This document shows, in pieces, positions 1 through 11,100 of a stretch of 64,000 nucleotides of DNA. The position numbers were made by a program, and so were the translations under genes. The DNA is from Smittia aterrima (lineage: Eukaryota; Arthropoda; Insecta; Diptera; Chironomidae): contig CP093831.1 in NCBI GenBank assembly GCA_033063855.1, positions 19,096,001 through 19,160,000 of the forward strand, written 5' to 3'. Numbering within the stretch: position 1 is the first letter of the stretch; each line of letters starts with the position of its first letter. Below the pieces are notes generated by a model. The model worked only from the letters and a program-made list of their open reading frames with translations, was not told where the DNA came from and did not search any database.

Positions 1-1
1 A

Positions 2-591
2 TTAAAACAGAAAGGAAACCGTAAAATGATGAAAGACAGTGAGTACGGATACTTCAACGGTAAGGACTTTATGAAGAGCTTTACAGAGACTGAAAAGTAA
101 AACCATAGCAAGCAAGTCTAGCTTAACTCATGATTGTCCTTATCCAAAACAATATTAAAATTGGTATTTGGGCGATTCTAGAAAGGTCTGAATGTTTTTA
201 TTTCTCGCAATGTCTCCGTTTGTCGTCTCTTTTACTCTTTTGATGAAGCATAATTAAAAATATTTCCCTAAAATCCTAATTTAGATCAAGAAAGCAATCG
301 AAAACGTGGCCGTAGAGAACACAGAAATGGCAACAGGTACAGCAGCGCCAACCAACTTGTCAACAATTCGCGTCGTGGAGATATTTCTGTCATTCATGGA
401 GATTGTGACGGTAAAATTACAAATCAATTTTCTTTTAATTCAAAAATAATACTGTTTTCTACTTAGAAAATCTATTGGCAAAGATGAACGATTTGATCGC
501 ACTTGTAAAGAAGTTGGAGAAGGACATTTCGAACCAGCACGGCGATGTTAAGCGATTGCAGTCGTTGATTGAAAATTGCGCCGGTTGCTGA
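2..591 (+). CDS. Short thrombospondin-like protein, 3' end only (C-terminal part of N-domain linker plus coiled coil, then stop)
   Basis: Three exons, 2-59 (cut by the window edge), 285-410 and 467-591, join in one frame of 103 codons. Each aligns with the matching exon of the full thrombospondin gene downstream (10313-10767, 11040-11162, 11224-11406), with the same splice phases. The last exon encodes a heptad-patterned coiled coil starting ENLLAKMNDLIALVKK, identical at 33 of 41 positions to the downstream copy, and ends ENCAGC followed directly by TGA. The Cys-x-x-Cys that links subunits in thrombospondins is therefore kept, while EGF, type 3 and C-terminal domains are absent. By family knowledge the product would be a secreted oligomer of N-terminal domains; oligomer state is inference. 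A polyadenylation signal follows at 771. The downstream gene has its own signal peptide, so this looks like a separate tandem partial copy, not an alternative end of that gene. Confidence 0.85.
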
Positions 592-770
592 TTATTTTTT
601 TTGTTTAATGTAAATACTCATCGAAATCATTAATCAACACAGTTTCCATAACACGAACGAACCAAACAAAGTTGTCAGATTTGCCTTAAATTTTATTACC
701 TTAACCTGAACTGGAATTTAAATCATTTTTGCCGGAAAACTATTAAACATTGTTGCGATGTAGTATAAAG

Positions 771-776
771 AATAAA
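771..776 (+). terminator. Polyadenylation signal AATAAA of the short thrombospondin-like gene
   Basis: AATAAA lies 180 nt after the TGA at 589-591, a normal 3' UTR length, and supports a real transcript end here instead of splicing on into the downstream gene. Confidence 0.6.
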
Positions 777-1679
777 ATATTTTTCTAAAAAAAAAATGGT
801 TCTCTATTCAAAGGCGGAATGTGGAAGTAAATATCGAGACAATAAAGGAGAAATTACAAATGAAATTTCAAAAAAATGAACTATTATTTACTTTGACTTA
901 CGGTTGCCATGTAAAATTCACAGTAAAAGAATTGAAGTTTTGTTACGTAATTAAATTCTCAGGAAAAATTTCCGCTTTTTGATGAATTCTACATCAAAGC
1001 AAAAAATGTCCATTCACCTTAATAACTCAGTTGCCGATTCGAAGAACTTCAGGCAATTTTATTAGATAATTTCTTGATTCAGAACATCAACCCTTCGTCT
1101 ACTGCCATGAGCACCTCGACCTTTTCAAATGACTTTCATTACATAATCATGATCAGTCGTGCGTAAACCTTTCGAGAATCAATTACTCAAAGAGGTGGCA
1201 ACGACACAACAATTGTTTGTGTTGTTAAGGAAAATTAGCAATGAGTGATGTTTAACAAAGTTGGCATCGAGTTTACCATCAAAGCAAAATTCGTTGCTTG
1301 TTTTTCTCGTTACCAAGTGATAATTAAAGATTTGGCTGCCTTGTTTCTTTGTCAACATTGACAACTGTTGAACGTCTAAACCTCAAAGTAATTTAATGTT
1401 GATTCATCGCGAAAACTAATTTGATTAAGTAAATTATCTCTCTCGATTATTGTTGAATTTCAATATTTCAATATGAATTTTAAAGTTGCCTCTGAAATTT
1501 CAAAATCCCGCAAGCGACATGAGCGACACAGCAGCACGACGAAACAATGTTGCGCAGTTTTCATGATATTTTCTCAAATCTTTGAATCGATTTCTCGTGT
1601 GTTGAGACTTTAAAATATTTTTCTTCTCTTTAAGAACGACGAGAAGAAAAAACACAGAAAATGATTACAGGCCGTCGAT

Positions 1680-1740
1680 TCAGTGCGGTCGCTGATGTTG
1701 AACAGTGAAGAAGTGAAAGAAATTTTTTATTTTCGGAGAG
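1680..1740 (+). promoter_or_regulatory. Candidate TATA-less promoter and first non-coding exon of thrombospondin
   Basis: An arthropod initiator TCAGT (A at 1682) is followed at +28 by AGAAGT, matching five of six positions of the DPE consensus RGWYVT. The putative exon ends at 1740 in AG before GTAAAT. Thrombospondin needs an upstream 5' UTR exon because its signal-peptide exon opens at a splice acceptor at 8020. The pairing is inference; a donor-like site at about 2844 is an alternative. Confidence 0.3.
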
Positions 1741-4700
1741 GTAAATTCGAGATCGCTTCATGACGGTGGGAAGTTGATCAATTGAGTGAAATAATTTGAG
1801 TGCTCGCTCGTGACTCGTCCAGACCTTTGATCATTCACACGTCTAATGTGATAAATTTATCGCTGAGATTCATGACCAAACGATATTTCGAGCAATTTAT
1901 CAGAATAATACGTCAGCTGGTGAACACCAACCGGCTTAATTTATTCACGAATCTTTCACAACATCGCAGGCTTTAAAGTTAACTTGCTAACAAACGAAAC
2001 AAAAACGATTAAGTTGTACTGTTTATTTTTGCGATGCGAGTAATCAAGTTATCGCCCTGTCTTGATTTTTTTTTCTCAAGAAAATCTCTTAAACAAAGTC
2101 ATTCTCACTCCTTTTCAAGATGAAATTCCAAAAAAAAATTAATACGAATTCCCTTAACTCGTTAAGTAAAGCAAAAGCCAAATTTCTTAAGAAATCGAAA
2201 ATAATTTTCGCCTTCATTTAACTCTTTTGTTCGAGATGGAGCTACAACAAACTCCAGTATACCCACATAAATAAATTACAGGCGCTCTACCCACGCACTA
2301 CTCGTGTTGCTTACCTGTGTATTGAATCAAATCTCGGCTGCTTTCCTGCTCATTAAAATATTCGAGAGAAGACTAAGAGGAAAGCAACCGAGGAGACAAT
2401 GTGAATGTGTGTCTCACATAGTTTGACGCAGTCTCCACTATTACTTCTGGGAAGTTGACCACGAGACTAGTTGAAATGTTTATCTAGTGGTCTTAAGAGG
2501 AGCGAAACAAATCCATTATGCTTTGTTAATGGGCGACTCTTTCAATTTATAATTGTCCGAAGTAGTCACATCTTAACTGCCGTTACGAAATCTTCCCGAT
2601 AATCTGAATGATAAATATCTTTGTCGAACTCTCACAATGACCATCATCTTCTTAACGATTAGTTTGATAAGGCCAGAAATATCATTTATCATGAGAAAAC
2701 CTCTCGAAAGACAAATGAATTTTCAAACGGATAGGCGATACGAGATAAAGGAAACTCTTTAAAGAGAACAGCTTTTAATTTGCATATTCTGAAACAGTTT
2801 ACCAGACCTTAAAGTGTATAATCACGAACGAGACAGAGCGAGGTGAGTTAATAACGATCGTAATCTACTATGCTTTGCGAATGAAGCGAGCGAAATAAAT
2901 TATGACATCTTCGTTCATTCTTGTTGGTCACAGTCGTCGGCAGTTGACGCTTAACGACGTGAGATTTGAGAAATAATCTTGAATGTCGTAAACCCGCGGT
3001 TTATAGCTCCTCATAACGAACTCGAAGTCCCTTCTTAAAAACAAAGTCTCTCGGTAAACCCTCATCGAGTAATGCGTGAGATTTCTTGCTACAATTTCTC
3101 TTCCTTCAACCTTCTTCCTTCTACTCTGCTTCTCTTATGATTTCACATCGCATTTATGAAGAAATCTCGCGCACCGTGGAAAAGCAAGATTGCGAAACCC
3201 GAGCATAAACGACAAAACATCTGTGACTTGAAGTGGCAAATTTGACATCAAAGAGCAGTCCGAGCAGCCAAAAACCGAGAAGAATTGTTCCCAAATGCCG
3301 TAAATTTTCACTTGTCCATTAATTTCAACAAATTCCGATCGTTGACAAGAAGTTTTCAATCAAATTATGCATTTTTTGCAAAACTTTTGCATGAATGTAA
3401 ATGCAATTGCGCATTTAGTTTAAAGAATAAAGATTTGAATGCGATTCAACATGGAAATTCGAGAATCGTGCAGCTTGCAACAACAACCAAAGTTGATTGA
3501 TAAACTTTACCGATTGAGGTTTCACAAAGAGCAAATTGAAAGAGGATGTGATGCTTGAAACGGATTAGTTGCGCTCAATTAGATGAATTGCTGTTCATAG
3601 TGAAGTTTTCTAATTGCGAAGATTGGGTCTATCTAGCAATGATGAAGATTTGTGTTGGTAGTACTTTCGTCGGACGCCCTTGAATGCGTAGACCAGTTTT
3701 CCTTGATATCTCAAGGCTCGTAACATAATTTATGATTGCCCCTCATGATGTTGCGGCTGGTTACGCAATAGCCTCTGGATTAGATTAATATTAATGAAGT
3801 TTACCGTTTGACATCGAAGACAAAAACTAATGGAATGAAACATCAGATTACTCGGCGAGTTAGCAAAAATCTTTTGATAGAAATGAAAACAGATGGAACT
3901 TTTAAGATCAAATCGATATAAACATTCCAAAGCACTTTCGGTAGCGCCAGTCACATTTATCAACTAAGCTGGCCATAAAGTCGTACATAAGAATGATTAA
4001 ATACTCTGACGACGGATGTATCGTCGGTTCCCTAATCTACAGACTGTTCAGAATTAATTAAAGCGACCTCATTCATCTCAACCTTCTTAAGCATCCGAAC
4101 CGCTCATTCCAAAGCATAAAAATCGACTTCGACTGAGACACAAACACGACCGAATGGTAATAACATTGACAGCTTTACTGTCATCCACCGATACTTTGCG
4201 TTTTACGATCGCGACAATTATATTTTCCATTAATAATTTTTCTTGTCACGTTAATTGCTGTTTATGCGAAAAAAGAGTCTCGTTTGATTTTAAATAAATT
4301 TTTAATTATCGTTTTACAGATATTAAGTCGCGTTGCGCCTATCAATATTTGAACTGGGATATGTACTGTGAAAACTTATTATGTAAACAATAAATTTTGG
4401 CGAGAGGAGCTTTGGTTTCATAAATGTTTCATTTGAGGTGTTAATTAGCATCTTATTCAAAGTAACGTGTTTGACTTTTGCTTAACGATGCTTTAAATCA
4501 AATATCCTCTAACTTTTATTTTACTCAAAAAACTCGAAGAATCGAAGTTTCTCGAATTTCATGCTGTTTATGCAATGAGACGGTTCTTTTCAGTAAAAGC
4601 ATCAAGCAGGGCAAAGAATTTTAAGTCGAAAAATCTCCGCATTGGTTTTAATTAAGTAATTTAATGTTCAGTCCGAAAGATTTTTAATTTGTTTAGCATA

Positions 4701-5170
4701 TGGAAATCGATTGAAACCAGTTGGTAGCAGAAAAAGCGACACTGACAAAGCAGCAGTGATTGCCAGACGATTGCGTGGGTCTTCGTTTCTTTTCGCATTG
4801 TCATTTGATGACTACAACTTATTCGTTAAATTGGCTTACAGGTCTTTCTCACATCATTTGTGAAGTGGCTTTTAAGCACGAGTGTAACTTAATCTTGTCG
4901 ATAGGGCTTGATTGTTTCTATGAATTCGAAATTTACGGCGCTGCAATAATACAAAACTTGCTAACACATTGCATAACGAGATTTTTATCGGAAATTTAAT
5001 CCTTTTGTTTGTATTTGGAAGATTTCGCATTAAAATTTGCATAAACATGAAGTCGGAAAAATTATGAGACCGCGGACTCCTTAGAGAACAACAAAAGCTC
5101 TCATCGCTTTAATCTCGTTTGACTCGGAGTCGAATATGGAATTTAAAATAGTTTAACGATGAAAAAACAG

Positions 5171-5205
5171 GTAGCAAGTTGCTACTAGCAACCATAGTTG
5201 CAATA
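5171..5205. promoter_or_regulatory. Overlapping palindromes with an X-box-like core
   Basis: GTTGCTACTAGCAAC at 5178-5192 fits the RFX X-box pattern RYYNYY-N1-3-RRNRAC. It overlaps the palindrome GTAGCAAGTTGCTAC (5171-5185), and further GCAAC and GTTGC copies follow to about 5202. Binding is inferred from the motif only. Confidence 0.35.
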
Positions 5206-8019
5206 AATTAAAAAAAGTTTTTATCAATTGAGGAAGTTGTTGCAAGCGAAAGCGGTGTAAATGCATGACTTTATTTTCGAAATGAATTTTTCGATTCAGC
5301 GAACTGAAAGGTAAATTCTACGACAAACAAAAAACTCATTAGTGTAACTGATAAAATAATTGAATTGCTAAGAAATTTTTAAATAATTCTCGATGATTTT
5401 GAAAATAAAATTTTCTATCCGTCAAATTTAAATTTATCTCTCTTAAAATTGTCGCAATGAGGTTTGTCAATCTCTTCAGAACATTTCTCGTCTTTAAATG
5501 TTTGCTCTAAACAAAGCACAAACAGTGAAATATTTTATGTCTACTTGGGTGGAGTGAGTCCACCTTGGAGTTTTGTTTTCACTCGACAAATATTGAATTG
5601 TTTGAAATTTGTGTAATTTGACCTTCAGAAGAATTTTCTATGGTTTTGTTCTTGTCGCTTGACGACGCCTCGTGTATTGTTGACGAAAGCCATAGACGAT
5701 ACCATAATGGAAAGCGAGATCATTGAAGATAATCGAAATTTAATTATAGCAAAGTGTCACGTCTTGTGATTTCGAAGTTAAAACCAGTTTATAATCGCAT
5801 CGTGTCCTTCGACTAATCCTGAAGATTGAGATTTATTATGAAGAGCCAAACAGCGCCTGTTCTAATCCTGCTGCCGAGAGGCATTAAATCTCCATTTGAG
5901 TAAAATCCTTCTCCTAGAATCGGAATTCGATCGTTTTAAAGTTTAATAACAATCTCTCTCGTTCAACCTTTTCTTCTTAATCATCAAACATTCAATAAAA
6001 TGAGGTAAATGTGTTAAAAAATTGTCGAATTCAGGAAACATCGACGATGATAAAAGGTTCTCGCTGCGCTCTCAAATATTTGGGGAAGTGCCGTCGGGTA
6101 ATAAAGAATAAAGGAGTAGAAGAACAATTAAATACCTTACAACGATTAATTTCCATGTTTGATCTTCAATTTTAGTTATTTGTTAACCAAATTGAAAGTG
6201 ATTGGAAATAAAGTTTATTTGGGAAATTTCGAAGAGAGGTTCCTTTCATTTGGAAAACATATTTTGTGACAAAACTTAAGCTCTTTCCTTTAAGCAGTCG
6301 TTTTTCTTAAAAGACATCCAGAAATTCCTTATGGTCTTTTCGAAACAACATAACCTTTGGCGACGTCTTCTGTGACAACCCCAACGGGAAGCCTTATCTT
6401 TGGTTGTCTGAGCCGATATTCATTGTTGTCTTTTCCCAAGAGTGCTAAACATTAAAACTAATAAATAATGTACAATTATCGGACAGCAAACATTCGTGCT
6501 TTGATTAGAAGAGATTTAAAGGCTTTCAGATCGCTCTGGAGTAAATATACTTTATTAATTTCATCGCCTTTTCCTCTTCGAACGAAGTGATGATTGCTAT
6601 AGCAGCAAAAAGCCACGGCTGCCACTCCGAATTTATGGCAAATATAAGCGCGAGACAAACAAACCGAAAAGAAAAAAGTCTTTGCTTATGCAAATTAGAC
6701 TCGATAAGCATATTTCTTGTTCGTTTGGTCGGTCGTTCGTTGGATGAGATTGAAGTAGGTCTCAACATAACAATAAATTTAGTCGGGGAAGTCGGAAAAA
6801 ATATTTTGGATTGAAATTTATTAGAGTTTTTATCATAATTATAGACGCAATATCAATAAATCTTTAAGCTTCATTACTTTCGAATAAAATCACATTAAAA
6901 AGCGATTGGGAATGTTTGGTGGATTTGCTAGCCGATTAAGATTTTGGCGTGAATTGATCCGCCTCTAGCTGCCGGCCTCTTGGACCCGATTAAAACTAAA
7001 TTAAAAATCTTTAGCTCAAAAAGAGATGACTTTTTTTTACTATCTGAAAACCTTAGCATTGTTTCTCATTCTTTTATTAATGGGCGTTAGAAATATAAAG
7101 CAAAAAGCATCTGCGATGCCATCTAAAGTCGAAGATAGAGTCAGGCGGCCCGGTAATAAAAATTTCTATACAATTCACGGCGCGGTGTTAAGATTTTTGA
7201 ATTCTCATTTTTTTTTATTAAGATTTTATTTCATGAAATTGGTTAGTTCTTCCCACACGTTGTTGCTTACTGTTGTTGATTCTTAGGTTGCTATCGAAAT
7301 ATTTTTCTATGATTCCATCTTTTCCCAGATTTAAAGAAATTTTTATTATTTTTATTTTTGCTGAATTGCAAGCGTTTTTTGAAGCTGACGACTTTGTTGG
7401 CCAAAATTATTATTCATTTTGTTTCTAGAATTGGAGTGAAGTAGCTACTGGAACAAAGAAGCTGAAAATCATCTCGAGACTCTTTATTATTGCCTTCTTG
7501 TTCTGTATTTTGTAACATTTCGATTCGAAGAATTAGTAGATCAACCCACGCTATCGTAATCGTTTGTTGCACAGTGACACAAGCTCAAATATTTTTGGAT
7601 TTCTTGTTTCTCGTCTTGACTTACTTTGTTCGTCAGTCAAAATCAAGCGAACATATCCACAGGTTTCATTGTTTCTTTTTCTCGTTTGATGATTTTGTCT
7701 TCAGCAGATGACGTATATTAGTTGATGAAAGAGATTTGGATTCTATTCAGATTTAGCGACTGCCATTTACAGTCACGAGATACAAAATCTGTGCGAATGA
7801 TTGAATAATTGGATGTTGTCTTCACAGCGATTTGTTTTCTGTGTGGCTTTAACTTAGCATCTCATAAATCACTCAAATCAAAGTTTAGATTGAGGCGCCA
7901 CGAGACAAGCTGTTCAATGAATATTTTATTTGATGTCATAAAGTTCGATTTGTGTTTCATGGTTGAATCAAATACAGAAATAAATTGTTTCATGATTTCT
8001 TTCAATTTTCTCGTTTCAG

Positions 8020-8147
8020 ATCCATCATAGCGATTATTGTGTCATCCATCGTGTGACCAGTGCATGACCTCATCATGAGGCACATTTTCCTTCTCATCAT
8101 TGTCGCCATCATGGTGAATGACGGCTTCGGCTTGTCGCTCGATCCAG
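8020..8147 (+). promoter_or_regulatory. Thrombospondin 5' UTR / signal-peptide exon with a 4-codon upstream ORF
   Basis: The exon opens after the acceptor TCTCGTTTCAG. Before the main ATG (8075) is an upstream ATG at 8064 reading M-T-S-S-stop. Its stop TGA (8076-8078) overlaps the main start as ATGA, so scanning ribosomes would terminate exactly at the thrombospondin start. This could damp or couple translation. Confidence 0.7.
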
Positions 8148-11100
8148 GTGAGACTAAATCTTTAAGCAATCTACTGAATCACTTTGGTTAGACGAAACGT
8201 GTGTGGCGCAATATTTACATGCTCGTGATTCCCTCCGCGCTTTGCCGTGTTTATTTTCAAACGATAGCCGTTCTGTAACTTCAATCTCTCTTCTCGTGGG
8301 ATGATTAGAAAGAAAACATATAAATTTTTACACAAGAAACAACATAAATTAGTTTTGAGAAACTCCCCGAGAGTCGCAACGATGTTTTGTATTTTCGGTT
8401 TTAAAGGGAAATGAGACGAGACAGAGAAAATAACTCGCGGGTTTTAAAATGACATTAGAATGGACCATAATTCTTATTGCCTTCATAGAATTTTTTGTGA
8501 TTCTCCTTCGATAAAAATCATAATTAAATCGTTTCTTTTCACGATTGAGCCTTTCCCATCCCGCATTAAAATTTGATAAATTATCTTCCCGACACCTCCG
8601 ACATTCGAAAGAATTTTTCATTTCCAGCGAAAAGGCAAGCAAAGATTTATACGTAAAACAAGGCTTTTTGGGACTTTTTTTTTGTTCATGACGAGAACTG
8701 AGCTCGACACGTTGGATTGATTGATGAAGGCAAAGCAAGCATGAGTAGTCAACGTATTTAAAATTTTAAGGAAATTTCCATTAACGGGAAAGCTTTGTAT
8801 GTAATGTTTACTCTTTTTTTTATTGGTTTTAAGCTTATTCAAAAAATGTCAGAATGAAAAAAGTACATAAACGAATCAAGATTCAGATTAATTTCTTTAG
8901 TTTCTCTCATGAAAAATCACGTCACGTAATTCCAAAACTCCTTCCAAACATCCACGATACAAATTGACTTTATTTGTTGAGCATTAATTTATGTGTATTA
9001 ATTATCGAAATCCAAGAAAGTCAAATTATTTCTCAGCCGGCAGCTAATGTCGCGCTGTTTCATTGTAATTGACCTTTAATTAAAACTCTGAGCACTTGTA
9101 TAAATCACAGCTTGCGTCGATGTCTTCTTGCTCAAACAATCACAGGTTTTCTTTACTCAAAGTGCTTCGAGCAAATTGATTTACCTTTGATGGTAAATTA
9201 CAGAAAATAATGAAGGAACGAATTTCGAACAAAAGTGAGCGAGAAAATTTCCCAGCGATAAGCATCGATAAACAAAATAAAAAAATCTACGAATGATATG
9301 ATACGAGCTGGCAACATACGAAAAACGCGAACTTTCCTTGTCACCTTCGTACGATGCTTTATCATTTTCGGCTTAATGCAAGCGCTTTTTATAAAAGTGA
9401 AATTTCAAGACTACGAACGCAAATCAAAAATCTCGTCCTTGAGGCATCGATTAGAATCACCACGATTTCTTATTTTGGCCTGTTATCGCACTTATGTCTT
9501 AAGATTAAAATGAAATTAAAAACATCTAATGGGGATTTTTTTAGTAAACACAGAGATAGAGAGGGAGATATGTTGAGCATGTGGCATGATGTTAAACTAG
9601 ATTATCATCAACATTCTCAAGTTGTTTCAATGCGATCGCGTTTAATAAAAGACTCATCAGTTGATATAAGCGAAATGAACCATCACTTACCACTTGCAGA
9701 CTCTATTAAGGTGTTATCGACATCAATCCCTAAGTCTCTTATAAAACATCAAACCAAGTGTTGCTTTTCGACACAAGATAAATTACAGACTCTCGTACAC
9801 TTGAAAATTACAAACCGGCGCTCTCCAGAATCATGAGATTGATTAAAAGCGTCTCTTTGGTTTGAGACGACGGTACGAACAAGACAGTGAATTCTTCCTC
9901 ATTCCAATTTTATTTGCTGGTCTTCTTCATTTTTGAACTTGACTTTACCGTCCAAACAATCCCTAAATTCAATGAACTGAGAAGATGTGTTGAACCCTGA
10001 TGACCCGACTGCTGAAAAAAAAGAATACAATCTTTAATTTGTGCATAATTTACGCATGAAGGAAATTGCTGAAAGTTTCGAAAAAAAAAGTTGAAACATG
10101 ATTTATGCGTTAAAGATTTATCCTTGAGAATTTAAGAGTTTTAAAAAATTTCCTTCGCTTGATTTCTTTTGCAGTGGCATCGTCTGATTTGGAGCAATAT
10201 ATTCGAGACGATTTCACAATATCCCTTAAGCACATCAGGTAAAGCGTTGCTACGTACTCTTTTACGAAATACGGGGAAATAAATTTATTGGTTTCTCTTC
10301 GATGTTTAACAGGCCCCGAAGGAAGTTCCGAATCACTCTTGAAGCGTTGTTCATGATCGACTTCCCTGCAGCCAAGAACAAGTTTTCATTCTTCTTAGAT
10401 CGCAAGGCGAAGCGTGTTACTATTGATATCAACTCCAATGCCAAGATTTTCTCCAAACATCTTGACGTTCCAATGCTAAACGAAACGACGACGATACGGT
10501 CGCTTGCCCTTTCGTTCTCACAGAATGTCATCAGCCTTTCTATCGACTGTAAAGATGTGTTGAAGGACGAAATGGAATTCAATCTGTCAAAGCTATATTT
10601 GGATATGGACGAACCAACTGTGAAACTTTTCAGAGAGAGAAAGTATCCATTGTTCCTAGATGGGTCAGTTGAGAGTGCTTTGGACAGAGCAAGTTGTCAG
10701 AAAATGTCCAAGCGAAAACCTAACCGTAATATCGTAAAGGACAACGAGAAGAAGAAATATTTAGAAGGTAAGAAAAGCTAAAATGACATAGCTAAAACGC
10801 TTATTTCATGGAAGGCAAAATATTATTTTTCCTGAATGTGAACTGAAGATTTAAAAAGGTTTTGATATGACGGAAGTACCCGATTGTCAAAGATCTGATT
10901 TGATAGATTAACAATGATATCGAAATTTCTTTATTGTTATACAAGGACAAAAATATAACATATTTGTAATACAAATTACTTATGTAATTTATTGAAATCA
11001 TAGGATTTGCTAGAGAATAAAAATCTCATTTCCTTCTAGGTTCAGAGAAGAATAGAAAGCGCGACTTGAATGCTTATTATCGAAACAATGACAGAGATGA

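Larger units (their letters stand above)
777..8019. other. Intergenic / probable 5' region of thrombospondin
   Basis: AT-rich DNA between the short thrombospondin-like gene and the first recognised exon of the full gene. Open frames are all under 90 codons, overlap each other on both strands and have no convincing splice context. I see a candidate initiator and first exon near 1680-1740, a second donor-like site at about 2844, and overlapping palindromes with an X-box-like core at 5171-5205. No mobile element recognised. Confidence 0.6.

Noticed and set aside
8349..8738. 129-codon minus-strand open frame in thrombospondin intron 1
   Set aside because: No recognisable domain, overlapped by a second frame, no promoter or splice support; likely chance.
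9354..9836. 160-codon plus-strand open frame in thrombospondin intron 1
   Set aside because: Composition looks non-coding, overlaps another frame, does not connect in phase to flanking exons.
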